A stretch of 64,000 nt of DNA from Spongorhabdus nitratireducens (lineage in GTDB: Bacteria > Pseudomonadota > Gammaproteobacteria > Pseudomonadales > Endozoicomonadaceae). Under the pieces are notes generated by a model. It was not told the DNA's origin, searched no databases, and was given only the letters and a program-made list of their open reading frames with translations. Location: assembly GCA_947387575.1 (NCBI GenBank), contig CANDOC010000002.1, positions 64,501 to 128,500 on the forward strand, written 5' to 3'. Below, piece after piece: positions 48,551 through 58,300 of this stretch (the first letter of the stretch is position 1; every line of letters begins with the position of its first letter). Position numbers and translations under genes: made by a program.

Positions 48551-49672
48551 ATGTCCGTTTTTACTACACCTTTTGGATCGCTGAAGCTGGATCGCCTCCC
48601 TGTCCGTCGCAAAGAGACTCTGCAGGCCTGGGATGCAGCTGATGAATATCTGTTGGAATTCCTGCACCAGGAAAACCTGTCTCCAGACACGAAAGTTCTG
48701 GTTTGTAATGACGCATTCGGTGCCCTCAGCCTTGGACTGAGCAGCTATACCCCAGCGCATTACAGTGACTCATTTATGTCCGAGCAGGCCGTCAGTCATA
48801 ATGCCCGCCAGAATGATATCCCTGCCACGGCCATTAACTTTATCCCTTCAACCGGAACACCTTCAGGGCTATGGGATATTGTTATTATCAAGCTACCCAA
48901 AAACCAGTCATGGTTTCGGGAACAGTTACTACAAATAAAGCCTTATCTGCATGAAAACAGTCGTGTGATCGTGGCTGCTATGGTCAAGCACCTGCCTCAT
49001 TCAGCGCTGGAGCAGATGGATCAGATCATTGGCCCGGCTACGCTTTCACGGGCAAAGAAAAAAGCCCGGTTGCTGTTTGCTACACCGGATTTAGAAAAAA
49101 AAATACCGGTCAGCTCTTACCCAAAAAAGTGGCTGGCTGATTCAACCGGTATCACACTGGTCAACCATGCCAATGTTTTCTCCCGTGACAGTCTCGATAT
49201 CGGCGGCCGCTTTTTTATGCAGCACCTGCCGCAAGGATTATCCGGCAATATCATTGACCTCGGATGTGGCAATGGTGTGATCGGTATAGCTGCCGCCCGG
49301 CAGAATGATGCTCATATCACTTTTGTCGATGAATCCTATATGGCTGTTGCATCAGCTCAGGAAGGCTGGGCGCTGAATACCAATGAACCTGAACGGGCTA
49401 CTTTCAGGGTTAATGATGGCCTGAAAGGGTTTGAACCTGCCAGTGCTGACTGTGTTCTGTGTAACCCGCCGTTCCATCAGAGCAATACGGTTGGTGATCA
49501 TATTGCTGTGGGGATGTTTCGTGAGGCACACAAGGTACTCAAGCCCGGCGGGGAGTTCAGAGTTATCGGTAACCGCCACCTTGGCTACCATGTCAAACTG
49601 AAAAAGTTGTTCGGTAACTGCAAGGTGCTAACCCAGAATACCAAGTTTGTCATTCTGAGCTGTACCCGATGA
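48551..49672 (+). CDS. rlmG: 23S rRNA (guanine-N2) methyltransferase RlmG
   Basis: A 373-residue SAM-dependent enzyme that modifies G1835 of 23S rRNA. It has the tandem architecture of RsmC/RlmG: a catalytically dead N-terminal methyltransferase fold and an active C-terminal one with GNIIDLGCGNGVIGIAA (SAM) and the catalytic NPPFH. The N-terminus FTTPFGSLKLDRLPVRRKETLQAWDAADEYLL is typical of RlmG. Divergent from gor, with a 149-bp shared promoter region. Confidence 0.9.
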   Translation: MSVFTTPFGSLKLDRLPVRRKETLQAWDAADEYLLEFLHQENLSPDTKVLVCNDAFGALSLGLSSYTPAHYSDSFMSEQAVSHNARQNDIPATAINFIPSTGTPSGLWDIVIIKLPKNQSWFREQLLQIKPYLHENSRVIVAAMVKHLPHSALEQMDQIIGPATLSRAKKKARLLFATPDLEKKIPVSSYPKKWLADSTGITLVNHANVFSRDSLDIGGRFFMQHLPQGLSGNIIDLGCGNGVIGIAAARQNDAHITFVDESYMAVASAQEGWALNTNEPERATFRVNDGLKGFEPASADCVLCNPPFHQSNTVGDHIAVGMFREAHKVLKPGGEFRVIGNRHLGYHVKLKKLFGNCKVLTQNTKFVILSCTR

Positions 49673-49680
49673 CAGATACC

Positions 49681-49705
49681 GGGAGTGGCATCAGAAACCA
49701 CTCCC
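49681..49705. terminator. Hairpin after rlmG
   Basis: GGGAGTGG (49681-49688) pairs with CCACTCCC (49698-49705). There is no T-run directly after it, so termination strength is uncertain. Confidence 0.45.
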
Positions 49706-49768
49706 TCATCGCTTATTCTGTAATTTTTGTTAATCTATCCCTAGTCACGAAGTAAAGTGCCTGCACAA

Positions 49769-49782
49769 TTGATAAATATCAA
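49769..49782 (+). promoter_or_regulatory. FNR/Anr-type binding site upstream of fadD
   Basis: TTGATAAATATCAA matches the FNR/Anr consensus TTGAT-N4-ATCAA exactly. It lies 171 bp before the fadD start codon, in the only intergenic region between rlmG and fadD. It suggests oxygen-responsive control, though no matching promoter was clearly seen. Confidence 0.55.
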
Positions 49783-49953
49783 TCAGCTTTTGCTGCAGGA
49801 TCACTACCATTCGGGGTTATTTCCCTCCAGACAGGCGCCCGGTTCACCTCTGTAGCTGTGAAAGTTTCGCCCTGATTATGGCTATATTTTTACTGGCAGC
49901 CCGATATGTGAGCGCCTTATAACAAACACCGGTTTCCGAGAGTTATTTCCAGC

Positions 49954-51627
49954 ATGCAAACCCGACAGCAGAACGACGAACAATCTGCATCCATGATTAC
50001 CAGAGGACTGGAACAATACGACACCATTCTGGATGTCATGAATGAATCGTTCACCAATTACGCCAGCAACCCGGCTTTCACCAACCTGGGGCACACCCTC
50101 AGCTTTGCTGATGTATCTCACCTCAGTGCCCGCTTTGCTGCATGGATTCAAAATAAGACCGACCTGGTTCCGGGCGATCGTATTATTATCCAGATGCCCA
50201 ACCTGCTTCAGTATCCGATCGTGGTACTGGGTGCCCTGCGTGCCGGACTGGTCGTGGTCAATACCAATCCGCTTTATACCGCCCGCGAACTGGAACACCA
50301 GATTAACGACAGCGGTGCAAAAGCCATGATTGTCTTGGCCAATATGGCCAATGTGGCTCAGGATGTTCTGCCCAGAACCAGCGTTCGTCATGTCATTGTC
50401 ACTGAAGTCGGCGATATGCTGCCGATGGTCAAGCGCTTCCTGGTTAACAATATCGTCAAGCATGTGAAGAAGATGGTGCCGGAGTTCAACCTGCCCGGAT
50501 CCGTGCCCTTGACCCGGGTTATGAAAGAAGGTGCTGATCTGATGTGCAAGGATCATCAGGCCAAACCGGACGATATAGCCCTGCTGCAATACACCGGCGG
50601 CACCACCGGCGTTGCCAAGGGTGCCATGCTGACCCATCGCAATATCATTGCCAATATGCTGCAGACCACGGTGATGACCGAGCATCTGACACCCGGTCAG
50701 GAAACCATGGTGGCTCCTCTGCCGCTGTACCATATCTATTCCTTTACTGTGAACTGTATGGTCAGCATGCTGCTGGGTTTCCATAACCTGCTGATTACCA
50801 ATCCACGTGATATGTCGTCTTTTATTCGGGATATCAGCAAGACCCGTTTCTCACTGTTTGTCGGCCTCAATACCCTGTTCGCCGGATTGCTGCGACATCC
50901 GCGCTTTAAAGAGCTGGATTTCAGTAATATGAAAGTCACCTTCTCTGGCGGTATGGCACTTCAGCGCAGTGTTGCCAACGACTGGCAGCAAGTGACCGGT
51001 TGCAAGATCTGTGAAGGTTTTGGCATGACCGAAACATCACCCATTATCAGTGCCAACCGTCCGGAAGATGTTCATCTGGGTACTGTCGGTCTGCCTCTGC
51101 CGGCTACAGAAGTACGACTGGTTGATGAAGAAGGCAATGTTGTTTCCGGACCGGAAGCTGTTGGCGAACTTTGCGTAAAAGGCCCGCAGGTGATGAAAGG
51201 CTACTGGAAACGTCCGGAAGCCACCGCTGATATTCTGGATCAGGACGGCTGGCTCAGAACCGGGGATGTTGCCCAGATCAGCGATGAGGGCTTTATCCGT
51301 ATTGTCGATCGCAAGAAAGATATGATCGTCGTATCCGGCTTTAATGTGTATCCCAATGAGCTGGAAGATGTGCTGGCTCATCATCCGGGCGTACATCAGT
51401 GTGCAGCGATCGGTATTCCCAGCAATAAAACCGGTGAAGCGATCAAGCTGTTTATTGTGCGCAATCGGGAAGATATGACTGAAGAAGAGATCATGAAGTA
51501 CCTGCGCAAGCACCTTACTGGCTACAAGGTACCGCGCCTGATTGAATTCCGTGACTCCCTGCCCACCTCACCGGTCGGCAAGGTGCTGAAACGGGAACTG
51601 CGGGCGGAAGAACTGGGACAGTCTTAA
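49954..51627 (+). CDS. fadD: Long-chain fatty-acid CoA ligase
   Basis: FadD, 557 residues, activates fatty acids to acyl-CoA. The AMP-binding motif is YTGGTTGVAKGAMLTHRN; the second motif is GFGMTETSPI; the FACS signature region reads DGWLRTGDVAQISDEGFIRIVDRKKDMIVVSGFNVYPNE in broken form, and the catalytic lysine is in SPVGKVLKRELR. The N-terminal 15 residues are polar. It is convergent with the ABC gene with 15 bp between. A second fadD copy, as in Pseudomonas, is not adjacent. Confidence 0.92.
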   Translation: MQTRQQNDEQSASMITRGLEQYDTILDVMNESFTNYASNPAFTNLGHTLSFADVSHLSARFAAWIQNKTDLVPGDRIIIQMPNLLQYPIVVLGALRAGLVVVNTNPLYTARELEHQINDSGAKAMIVLANMANVAQDVLPRTSVRHVIVTEVGDMLPMVKRFLVNNIVKHVKKMVPEFNLPGSVPLTRVMKEGADLMCKDHQAKPDDIALLQYTGGTTGVAKGAMLTHRNIIANMLQTTVMTEHLTPGQETMVAPLPLYHIYSFTVNCMVSMLLGFHNLLITNPRDMSSFIRDISKTRFSLFVGLNTLFAGLLRHPRFKELDFSNMKVTFSGGMALQRSVANDWQQVTGCKICEGFGMTETSPIISANRPEDVHLGTVGLPLPATEVRLVDEEGNVVSGPEAVGELCVKGPQVMKGYWKRPEATADILDQDGWLRTGDVAQISDEGFIRIVDRKKDMIVVSGFNVYPNELEDVLAHHPGVHQCAAIGIPSNKTGEAIKLFIVRNREDMTEEEIMKYLRKHLTGYKVPRLIEFRDSLPTSPVGKVLKRELRAEELGQS

Positions 51628-51642
51628 CCCCAACAGACCGTG

Positions 51643-53328
51643 CTAAAACCCGTACCGGCTGGTGTGAATCACATCAGCCGGTACATCTGCCCTGGGTACT
51701 GCAGCAAGTAATCGCCGGGTATAACCTTGCTGGGGATGCTGCAATATTGTTTGAGCCGGCCCCTGCTCAATAATATGACCATTTTTCACTACCGCTACCC
51801 GGTGAGCCAATTGTGGAATAGCCGCCAGATCATGGGTAATAAACAGGTAGGATGTGTCGTTGCTTTGCTGCAGCTCTGTCAGCAATTCCAGAATCTGCGC
51901 CCTCGCATGTGTATCCAGTGCTCTGGTGGGTTCATCACAAATCACCAGCTCCGGTTCTACTGCCAGTGCACGAATAATGGCCACTCTTTGCCGTTCCCCT
52001 TCCGATAGTTCATGGGGGTAGTAGTGACGACATTCCGGTTCCAATCCGGCACGGCTCAATAAGTATTCTATTCGTTCAAGACGTTTCTGAGGTGAACGCT
52101 CTGTTCCAAGGCTGATCATTCCCTCTTCAATGATATTCCCGACCTTCATCCGCGGGTTCATTGCAGCTCCGGATGTCTGAAATATCATCTGAATCTTCGC
52201 ACGCAGTGGCCTCATCTTTCGCCGCGACAGATTGTCTATACGCCTGCCGTCTAAATAGACTTCACCATGCGCCAGGTTCTCCAGCTTCAGAATGGCCCTG
52301 CCAATCGTTGACTTGCCACAACCGGACTGCCCTATCAGCGCCAGCGCTTCCCCCCGATGAATATTAAAGCTGATGTTGCGAACGGCTTTGGCATATTCGC
52401 GCCGCCACTGAAAAAAACGACGACGCAGGGGAAAGTTGACATCCAGCTCGCTAACCTTGAGTAACGGCGCAACAGCGGCATCATCATTAGTTATTTCTTC
52501 CAGCCATTGCTGGTCTTCAACAGGGTTTGAAGTTCTGCTGATCAGCTGCTGACTGTACTCATGCTGCGCATAGCGGAAGAAGGTTTCACACAGGGTTTGC
52601 TCTATGACCTTTCCCTGCTGCAACACAGTCACTCGATCAGCTGTCTGCCGGACAACCCCCAAGTCACGGGTAATCAGCAACACGGCTAGCTGGCGATAGC
52701 GTGCCAACTGGCGAATCAGTTTCAGGACCTTTTGACGATTGATGTTATCCATGGAAGAAGCAGGCTCATCGGCAATCAGCACTTCACTTTCACAGGCCAG
52801 TGCCATGGCAATCTGGGCCTTTTGTAGCTGACCACTAGAGAGTTGGTGAGGATACCAGTCAATTCGCTGTTCCGGCTGCGGCATGCCTACTTCCTGCAGC
52901 AGCTCCAAAACCGGTTCCCGGCACTCACTCTTTTTTTTCCCGGCATGTAACTGCAGTGCATCAGTAATTTGACGACCAATGGTTTGCACCGGATTCAATG
53001 CCAGATGGGCATCCTGGAAGATCATGGCCACCCGCTTGCCCCGAATAGCACTCAGCGTGTTTTCAGGCAGATCAAAAAGGTTAACTTTTCCTTCACCGGG
53101 ATGATTAACAAAAATCTTTCCTGCATTGATTTTCAGCCCTTCCGGCAGCAATCGAAGTGCACAGAGAGCAGCAACCGATTTGCCACTACCTGAGTCACCA
53201 ATCAAGGCATGCACTTCACCGGATTTCAGTACCAGGGAGAAATCATCCAGAATGCGTTTTTCCGGGTCATTGCTCGCAACAACGCCCAGATTTTCAAACG
53301 ACAAGACCGGCCATCTTTCCTTGATCAT
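51643..53328 (-). CDS. Twin-ATPase ABC transporter protein (YejF/Opp-Dpp type)
   Basis: A 561-residue protein with two fused peptide/nickel-type ABC ATPase domains, like YejF. Domain 1 has Walker A GDSGSGKS, Q-loop IFQDAHLALNP, signature LSSGQLQKAQ (variant of LSGGQ) and Walker B VLIADEPASSMD. Domain 2 has GQSGCGKST, signature LSEGERQRVAI and VICDEPTRALD. Both end with the oligopeptide-type C-terminal extension (HEYSQQLISRT and GYTRRLLAAVP). The start at 53328 (MIKERWP) is preferred; GTG at 53379 gives 17 extra residues. No permease or binding-protein gene is adjacent, so it must pair with components encoded elsewhere. Confidence 0.87.
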   Translation of the reverse strand: MIKERWPVLSFENLGVVASNDPEKRILDDFSLVLKSGEVHALIGDSGSGKSVAALCALRLLPEGLKINAGKIFVNHPGEGKVNLFDLPENTLSAIRGKRVAMIFQDAHLALNPVQTIGRQITDALQLHAGKKKSECREPVLELLQEVGMPQPEQRIDWYPHQLSSGQLQKAQIAMALACESEVLIADEPASSMDNINRQKVLKLIRQLARYRQLAVLLITRDLGVVRQTADRVTVLQQGKVIEQTLCETFFRYAQHEYSQQLISRTSNPVEDQQWLEEITNDDAAVAPLLKVSELDVNFPLRRRFFQWRREYAKAVRNISFNIHRGEALALIGQSGCGKSTIGRAILKLENLAHGEVYLDGRRIDNLSRRKMRPLRAKIQMIFQTSGAAMNPRMKVGNIIEEGMISLGTERSPQKRLERIEYLLSRAGLEPECRHYYPHELSEGERQRVAIIRALAVEPELVICDEPTRALDTHARAQILELLTELQQSNDTSYLFITHDLAAIPQLAHRVAVVKNGHIIEQGPAQTILQHPQQGYTRRLLAAVPRADVPADVIHTSRYGF

Positions 53329-53710
53329 ACTGCAATCACTCTCTCCGGGACCTGAAAGCCCAAGGCACTGCCCGTCCACATGAGAAGCAGACCGTCACCG
53401 CACCAATACAGGCAAAATGAATACTGACTACTGAAACCCGGAGCGATCAGCTGTTGAAACAACAAAACACCGGGCGGCATACGCTTTACAATGCAAAATA
53501 ATTGCCAACCAGCCCCGTATTACTGACAGCCACAGAATATATAGGTTACGTCGTTTATTTGAACGCACCCTCCTGTCTATGAGCTTCTGAAACAAGTTTC
53601 CGGCGGGAACTATTTTTCACCTGTTTCAGGCTCTGAAAATGCACAGGCAGAGAATCAAAAGAATCGGTGGGGTATAATCCGGCCGCTGGCAGTCAAAGGT
53701 ACATAACAAG
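53329..53710. other. Divergent intergenic region upstream of the ABC and shikimate-kinase-like genes
   Basis: No gene is seen. A perfect TATAAT at 53673-53678, 32 bp before the ATG at 53711, is the probable -10 of the kinase-like gene; the -35 region is poor. Confidence 0.45.
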
Positions 53711-54220
53711 ATGAAGAGCAATATCACCCTGATAGGAATGCCCGGTGCCGGAAAAAGCACAATCGGCATTATCCTTGCCAAAAATATGGCCCGCGGTTTT
53801 CTTGATACCGATATTTTGATTCAGATAAACCAGCAGCATTCACTGCAGGAGATTCTGGACTCACAGGGATACCTGGCGCTGCGCGATATAGAAGAAAAGG
53901 AAATTCTCAAGGTCAATATGCACCATCACATCATCGCGACCGGCGGGTCTGCGGTGTACAGTGATGCGGCAATGACGCATCTGGCACAGGACTCTGTGAT
54001 CGTGTTTCTGGATGTGGATTTCGAACAGATTCGTCAGCGGATTCACAATTTCGACACCCGTGGTATTGCCCGTGCCGAACATCAAACGCTGGACGATCTG
54101 TTTGAGGAGCGGGGAAGGCTCTACCGCAAATATGCCGATATCACGATTGACTGCCGGACACTGCACCAGGAAGAGCTGGCGCTGGAAATTGCCCGACAGG
54201 CAAAACCGCTGATGATCTGA
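53711..54220 (+). CDS. Shikimate kinase-like P-loop kinase
   Basis: A 169-residue member of the shikimate kinase family. Walker A is GMPGAGKST, the substrate aspartate motif is LDTD, and the lid arginine region is TRGIAR, with RLYRKYADITI near the end. The usual GGG of the shikimate site reads ATGGSAV, and FRxxE reads LRDIEE, so specificity may have shifted. The housekeeping aroK normally sits with aroB and pilQ, so this is probably a paralogue. It is followed by the convergent ldh gene. Confidence 0.75.
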   Translation: MKSNITLIGMPGAGKSTIGIILAKNMARGFLDTDILIQINQQHSLQEILDSQGYLALRDIEEKEILKVNMHHHIIATGGSAVYSDAAMTHLAQDSVIVFLDVDFEQIRQRIHNFDTRGIARAEHQTLDDLFEERGRLYRKYADITIDCRTLHQEELALEIARQAKPLMI

Positions 54221-54246
54221 GGTTTTATTTTTCCGATATTAAATAA

Positions 54247-54265
54247 GCCGGCCACACTGGCCGGC
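54247..54265. terminator. Hairpin between convergent kinase-like and ldh genes
   Basis: GCCGGCCA/TGGCCGGC with a CAC loop; on the minus strand it is followed by TTATTTAATA. Probably ends ldh transcripts. Confidence 0.6.
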
Positions 54266-54273
54266 GCTGATCA

Positions 54274-55338
54274 TCAGGCAACCATATCCTGATTCAACCG
54301 TTCTTCTGCCAGCCGGTTTGCTTCCTGTACAGTAGGAATACCGTCGCGCTCCGAGCGCTCAAATATTTCCGACAGGGTTTCGCCAATACCCTCGATATGC
54401 TCTCTGACCCGACCGGACTCATACTGCTCCCGCTCATGGCTGACATCAATAATGCCTCCGGCATTGATGACATAGTCCGGCGCATAAAGAATACCCCGCT
54501 GCATCAGGGCTGTTGCATGCCTTTCACTTTTAAGCTGGTTATTGGCCGAGCCGGCAACAATTGACGTGTGAAGCCGGGGAATGGTTTCGTCATTAATCAC
54601 CGCGCCCATGGCACAGGGGGCGAACACATCCATTTCAGTGGCAAACAAGTCATCCGGCGCTACGGCAGTCACACCAAGCTCATCAATTGCCCGGTCCAGA
54701 ATATCCCGGTGAATATCACTGACATAAACACTGGCCCCGGCATCTGTCAGGTGACTGGCCAGCCGGTAGCCGACATTGCCCAGTCCCTGAACCGTTACTC
54801 TAATTCCATCGAGATCGCTACGATTCATTTTATGTCTGACCGCTGACAGAATGCCGGTATAGACACCCCAGGCTGTAGCCGGTGAAGGATCCCCGTTTCC
54901 TGGCTGACCATCAAACCCGATTCGGTCTCTGACACCCGCTACATGTGCAGTCCGGGTGCCTACTTCGCGAATATCCTCAATGGAGGTACCAGAGTCTTCG
55001 GCAGTAATATAATGGCCACCCAGCTGCTCAAGGCTGCGCCCAAAGGCATGCAGTAGCTCCGGGGTCTTATCCTTGCGCGGATCACCGATAATGACTGATT
55101 TACCCCCACCAAGATGCAGGCCGGCCAGCGCCGATTTATAGGTCATGCCTTTTGAAAGCCTCAGGACATCGGTCAGGGCTTCTTCATCACTGGCATAGGG
55201 AAACATACGACAGCCTCCCATTGCTGGCCCCAGTGTGGTGTTATGAATCGCCACTATCGCTTTAAGCCCACTTTCTTCATCAGAGAAAAAAGCAATGTGC
55301 TCGTGATTATCAAATTCCTTATGACTGAAAAATTTCAT
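54274..55338 (-). CDS. ldh: Leucine (branched-chain) dehydrogenase
   Basis: A 354-residue Glu/Leu/Phe/Val dehydrogenase that deaminates branched-chain amino acids with NAD+. The glycine-rich substrate region is GPAMGGCRMFPY, the catalytic lysines lie in LSKGMTYKSALAGLHLGGGKSV, and the NAD fold has VQGLGNVGYRLASHL. The length fits Leu dehydrogenase. It lies 60 bp downstream of the fused oxidoreductase gene on the same strand, pointing to an amino-acid catabolic unit. Confidence 0.88.
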   Translation of the reverse strand: MKFFSHKEFDNHEHIAFFSDEESGLKAIVAIHNTTLGPAMGGCRMFPYASDEEALTDVLRLSKGMTYKSALAGLHLGGGKSVIIGDPRKDKTPELLHAFGRSLEQLGGHYITAEDSGTSIEDIREVGTRTAHVAGVRDRIGFDGQPGNGDPSPATAWGVYTGILSAVRHKMNRSDLDGIRVTVQGLGNVGYRLASHLTDAGASVYVSDIHRDILDRAIDELGVTAVAPDDLFATEMDVFAPCAMGAVINDETIPRLHTSIVAGSANNQLKSERHATALMQRGILYAPDYVINAGGIIDVSHEREQYESGRVREHIEGIGETLSEIFERSERDGIPTVQEANRLAEERLNQDMVA

Positions 55339-55398
55339 CGCTGACTCCCGTCAATGTGAATGTTCAGTTCCGCATAACAATACAGCCATAGTTACAGT

Positions 55399-58300
55399 TT
55401 AATGGGTTGCCAGAGACTGGCTGTTACCAGTTCGATTCGTGGCGTAACTTATCGTGTCCTTTCGTCTCCGTTGCAGCGGGTTAAGCAACGCCTGTTGGCG
55501 AGCTTTTATTGCTTCTGCAGCCTGGTGTTTCACCGGACCATATCCTCTGACCTGTTGTGGTAACGACATCAGCTCAATCATCTGTGCGTAGTTTTCAGCA
55601 CAGAGGGTGCTGTCCAGGTTTTCCAGCCAGTTCTCATAGTCAGCCAGTAGCTTGCGCTCTAATCGGCGATCCCGGGTATAGCCAAAAGGATCCATTATTG
55701 TTCCCCGTAGCACTTTCCCTTGCGCCAGTAACTTCATAACAGGCAAAAGCCAGTGTCCAAAAGTCATTTTTCGTGGGCGGCCGGTTGCCGGGTCAGTTCG
55801 GGATATCAATGGAGGTGCCAAGTGGAAATACAGCCGAAAACCCGGCTCAAATTGCTTATCAAGACTTTCCCGGAACTCATTGCTGGATAGCAGCCGAGCC
55901 ACTTCATATTCATCCTTGTATGCCAGAAGCCGGCTGTACTGTTGGGCCACAGCAAGCGCCAGTTGCTGACCAGGGCCAACTCTTTGTTCTGCTTCAATAA
56001 CCTTACGTACCTGTTCTTCATAACGCGCTGCCAGCGATTCATCCTGATAGCGAACAAGGTGCTGTTTTTCTGCAGCAATAACCTCTTCCAGTGTGGCTGG
56101 TAGAGCTTGATCCCGAACCTGAGGCTCTGCCAACTCACATACACTCAGATAATCGATGGCTGCTTTTCTACCCCAGACAAAAGCCTGTTGGTTAAACTCA
56201 ACCGCAACTCCGTTAAGCTCTACGGCTTTTATAATGGATGCCGGCTTTAGCGGCAGCCAGCCTTTCTGGCTGGCATATCCCAGCATAAACAAATTGCTGC
56301 CAATGGTATCGCCCAGCAGTGACTCAGCCAGACGACTGGCAGCAATAAACTCTGCAGCATCACCACAGGCATTCTTGATTGAAGATTCCATGCCTGATGC
56401 CGGATAAGCCAGATCTGGTTGAGACAAAAATGCTGCCGGCATCGCCTCATTATCATTAACAATTGCCCGACTTCGTTCACTGTCCAGTGTCGACATCACT
56501 TCCGGAACCGTCGCAACCATCATGTCACAACCCAGCAACAGATCCGTTTGTGAAACAGGAATACGTAAAGAAGTGATTGCATCCTGTGATGATGCAATAC
56601 GAATATGACTGGAAACAGCACCAAACTTCTGTGCCAATCCCGTTTGATCCAGCAGGGTTGCACCTTTTCCTTCAAGGTAAGCCGCCATGCCCAGAAGTGC
56701 ACTGACTGTAATCACACCAGTACCACCAATGCCGGTCAGCATAATATTGAAAGGTTCATTACAGGCGGCAATTTCAGGTTCAGGCAGTGGTTGCATATCA
56801 TTCGAGACAACCGGTTGCGGCTGGCGTAAGGGACTGCCAGTTACAGTGACAAAGCTCGGACAGAAGCCTTCAACACACTGAAAGTCCTTGTTGCATGAAG
56901 ATTGATCAATTTGCCTTTTACGCCCATGAACTGTTTCCAGTGGTTTCACTGACAGACAATTGGATTGCACGCCACAGTCACCACAGCCTTCACAAACGTC
57001 GCTGTTAATCACAACCCGCTTTTGAGGATCATGCATTTCACCCTTTTTACGGCGCCGTCGTTTTTCTGCCGCACAGGTCTGTTCATAAACAATGACTGAA
57101 ACTCCGCTGCGATCACGCAACTTCTGCTGTACCGCATCCAGTTCCCGCCGGTGGTGCAGGGTTACAGCGTCGACCAGATCCGGTGAGCCGTAGTACTTGT
57201 CCGGATCATCACTGACAATGGCAATATGCTGAATACCTTCAGCCCGCAGTTGGTGTGTGATTGAAGGCACATCCAGCACACCATCCACTGACTGACCGCC
57301 GGTCATGGCAACCGCATCGTTGTACAGAATCTTATAGGTAATATTGACCCCGGCAGCCTGAGCAGCACGAATAGCCAGCAGACCGGAGTGGAAGTAGGTC
57401 CCGTCTCCCAGATTCTGAAACACATGCTCTGTTTCAGTAAACGGCGCCTGACCAATCCAGCTGGCACCTTCTCCACCCATATGAGTAAAGGTATCGGTAT
57501 TGCGATCCATCCAGGTTGCCATGTAATGACAACCTATTCCGCCCAGCGCCCGGCTGCCTTCCGGCACCTTGGTCGATGTATTGTGAGGACAGCCGGAGCA
57601 GAAGTGAGGTGTGCGTTGCAGCGCGGGTATATCTGTCTCTGCCAGAACAGATTGAGCTGCCGACTTCAGCCGGGTATACATTGCAGCTGTAGAAGCATAT
57701 TTTAACAGTCGCCGGGCCAGGAGCCGGGTAATATCATCTATCGATAACTCAGCATCCGAGCCCAGTTGTTTGCTTCCCTTTTCATCTTTCTTGCCGGTAA
57801 TCAGCGGGCGATATGGCAGGTCGTAGCACAGTTCTTTCAGCTGGCTTTCCAGCAAGGGTCGCTTCTCTTCAATAACCAGCACTTCTTCAAGCCCGGCAAC
57901 AAATCCTTCTGCACCTTCAGGCTCCAGAGGCCAGACCATTGCCGGCTTGTAGATTCTCAGCCCAAGTTGCTCACATTCTTTATGCCCCAGCCCCAGATTT
58001 TCCAGTACCTGTCGGACATCATTCCAGCTCTTGCCCGCACTGAGAATGCCAATCTTCGGTTCCTGACTGTTATGAGTGATACGATCCAGCTGATTGGCTT
58101 TGACGAAGTCTTTTGCTGCCTGCAATCGCCATTCGTGCTGGCGTTTGACCTGTTCTTTCGGTGGGTCCGGCCAGCGAATTGACATCTTACCTTCAGGTAT
58201 TGGCTCCCGGGGTTGCTTGATATCCAGCTGATCCCTGACCTCGACGACCATGGATGAATCAGCAACATCAGCCACTACCTTGAAACCAATCCAGCACCCG

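Noticed and set aside
49882-50784. Minus-strand frame of 300 codons opposite fadD
   Set aside because: It is His- and Gln-rich nonsense antisense to conserved AMP-ligase sequence.
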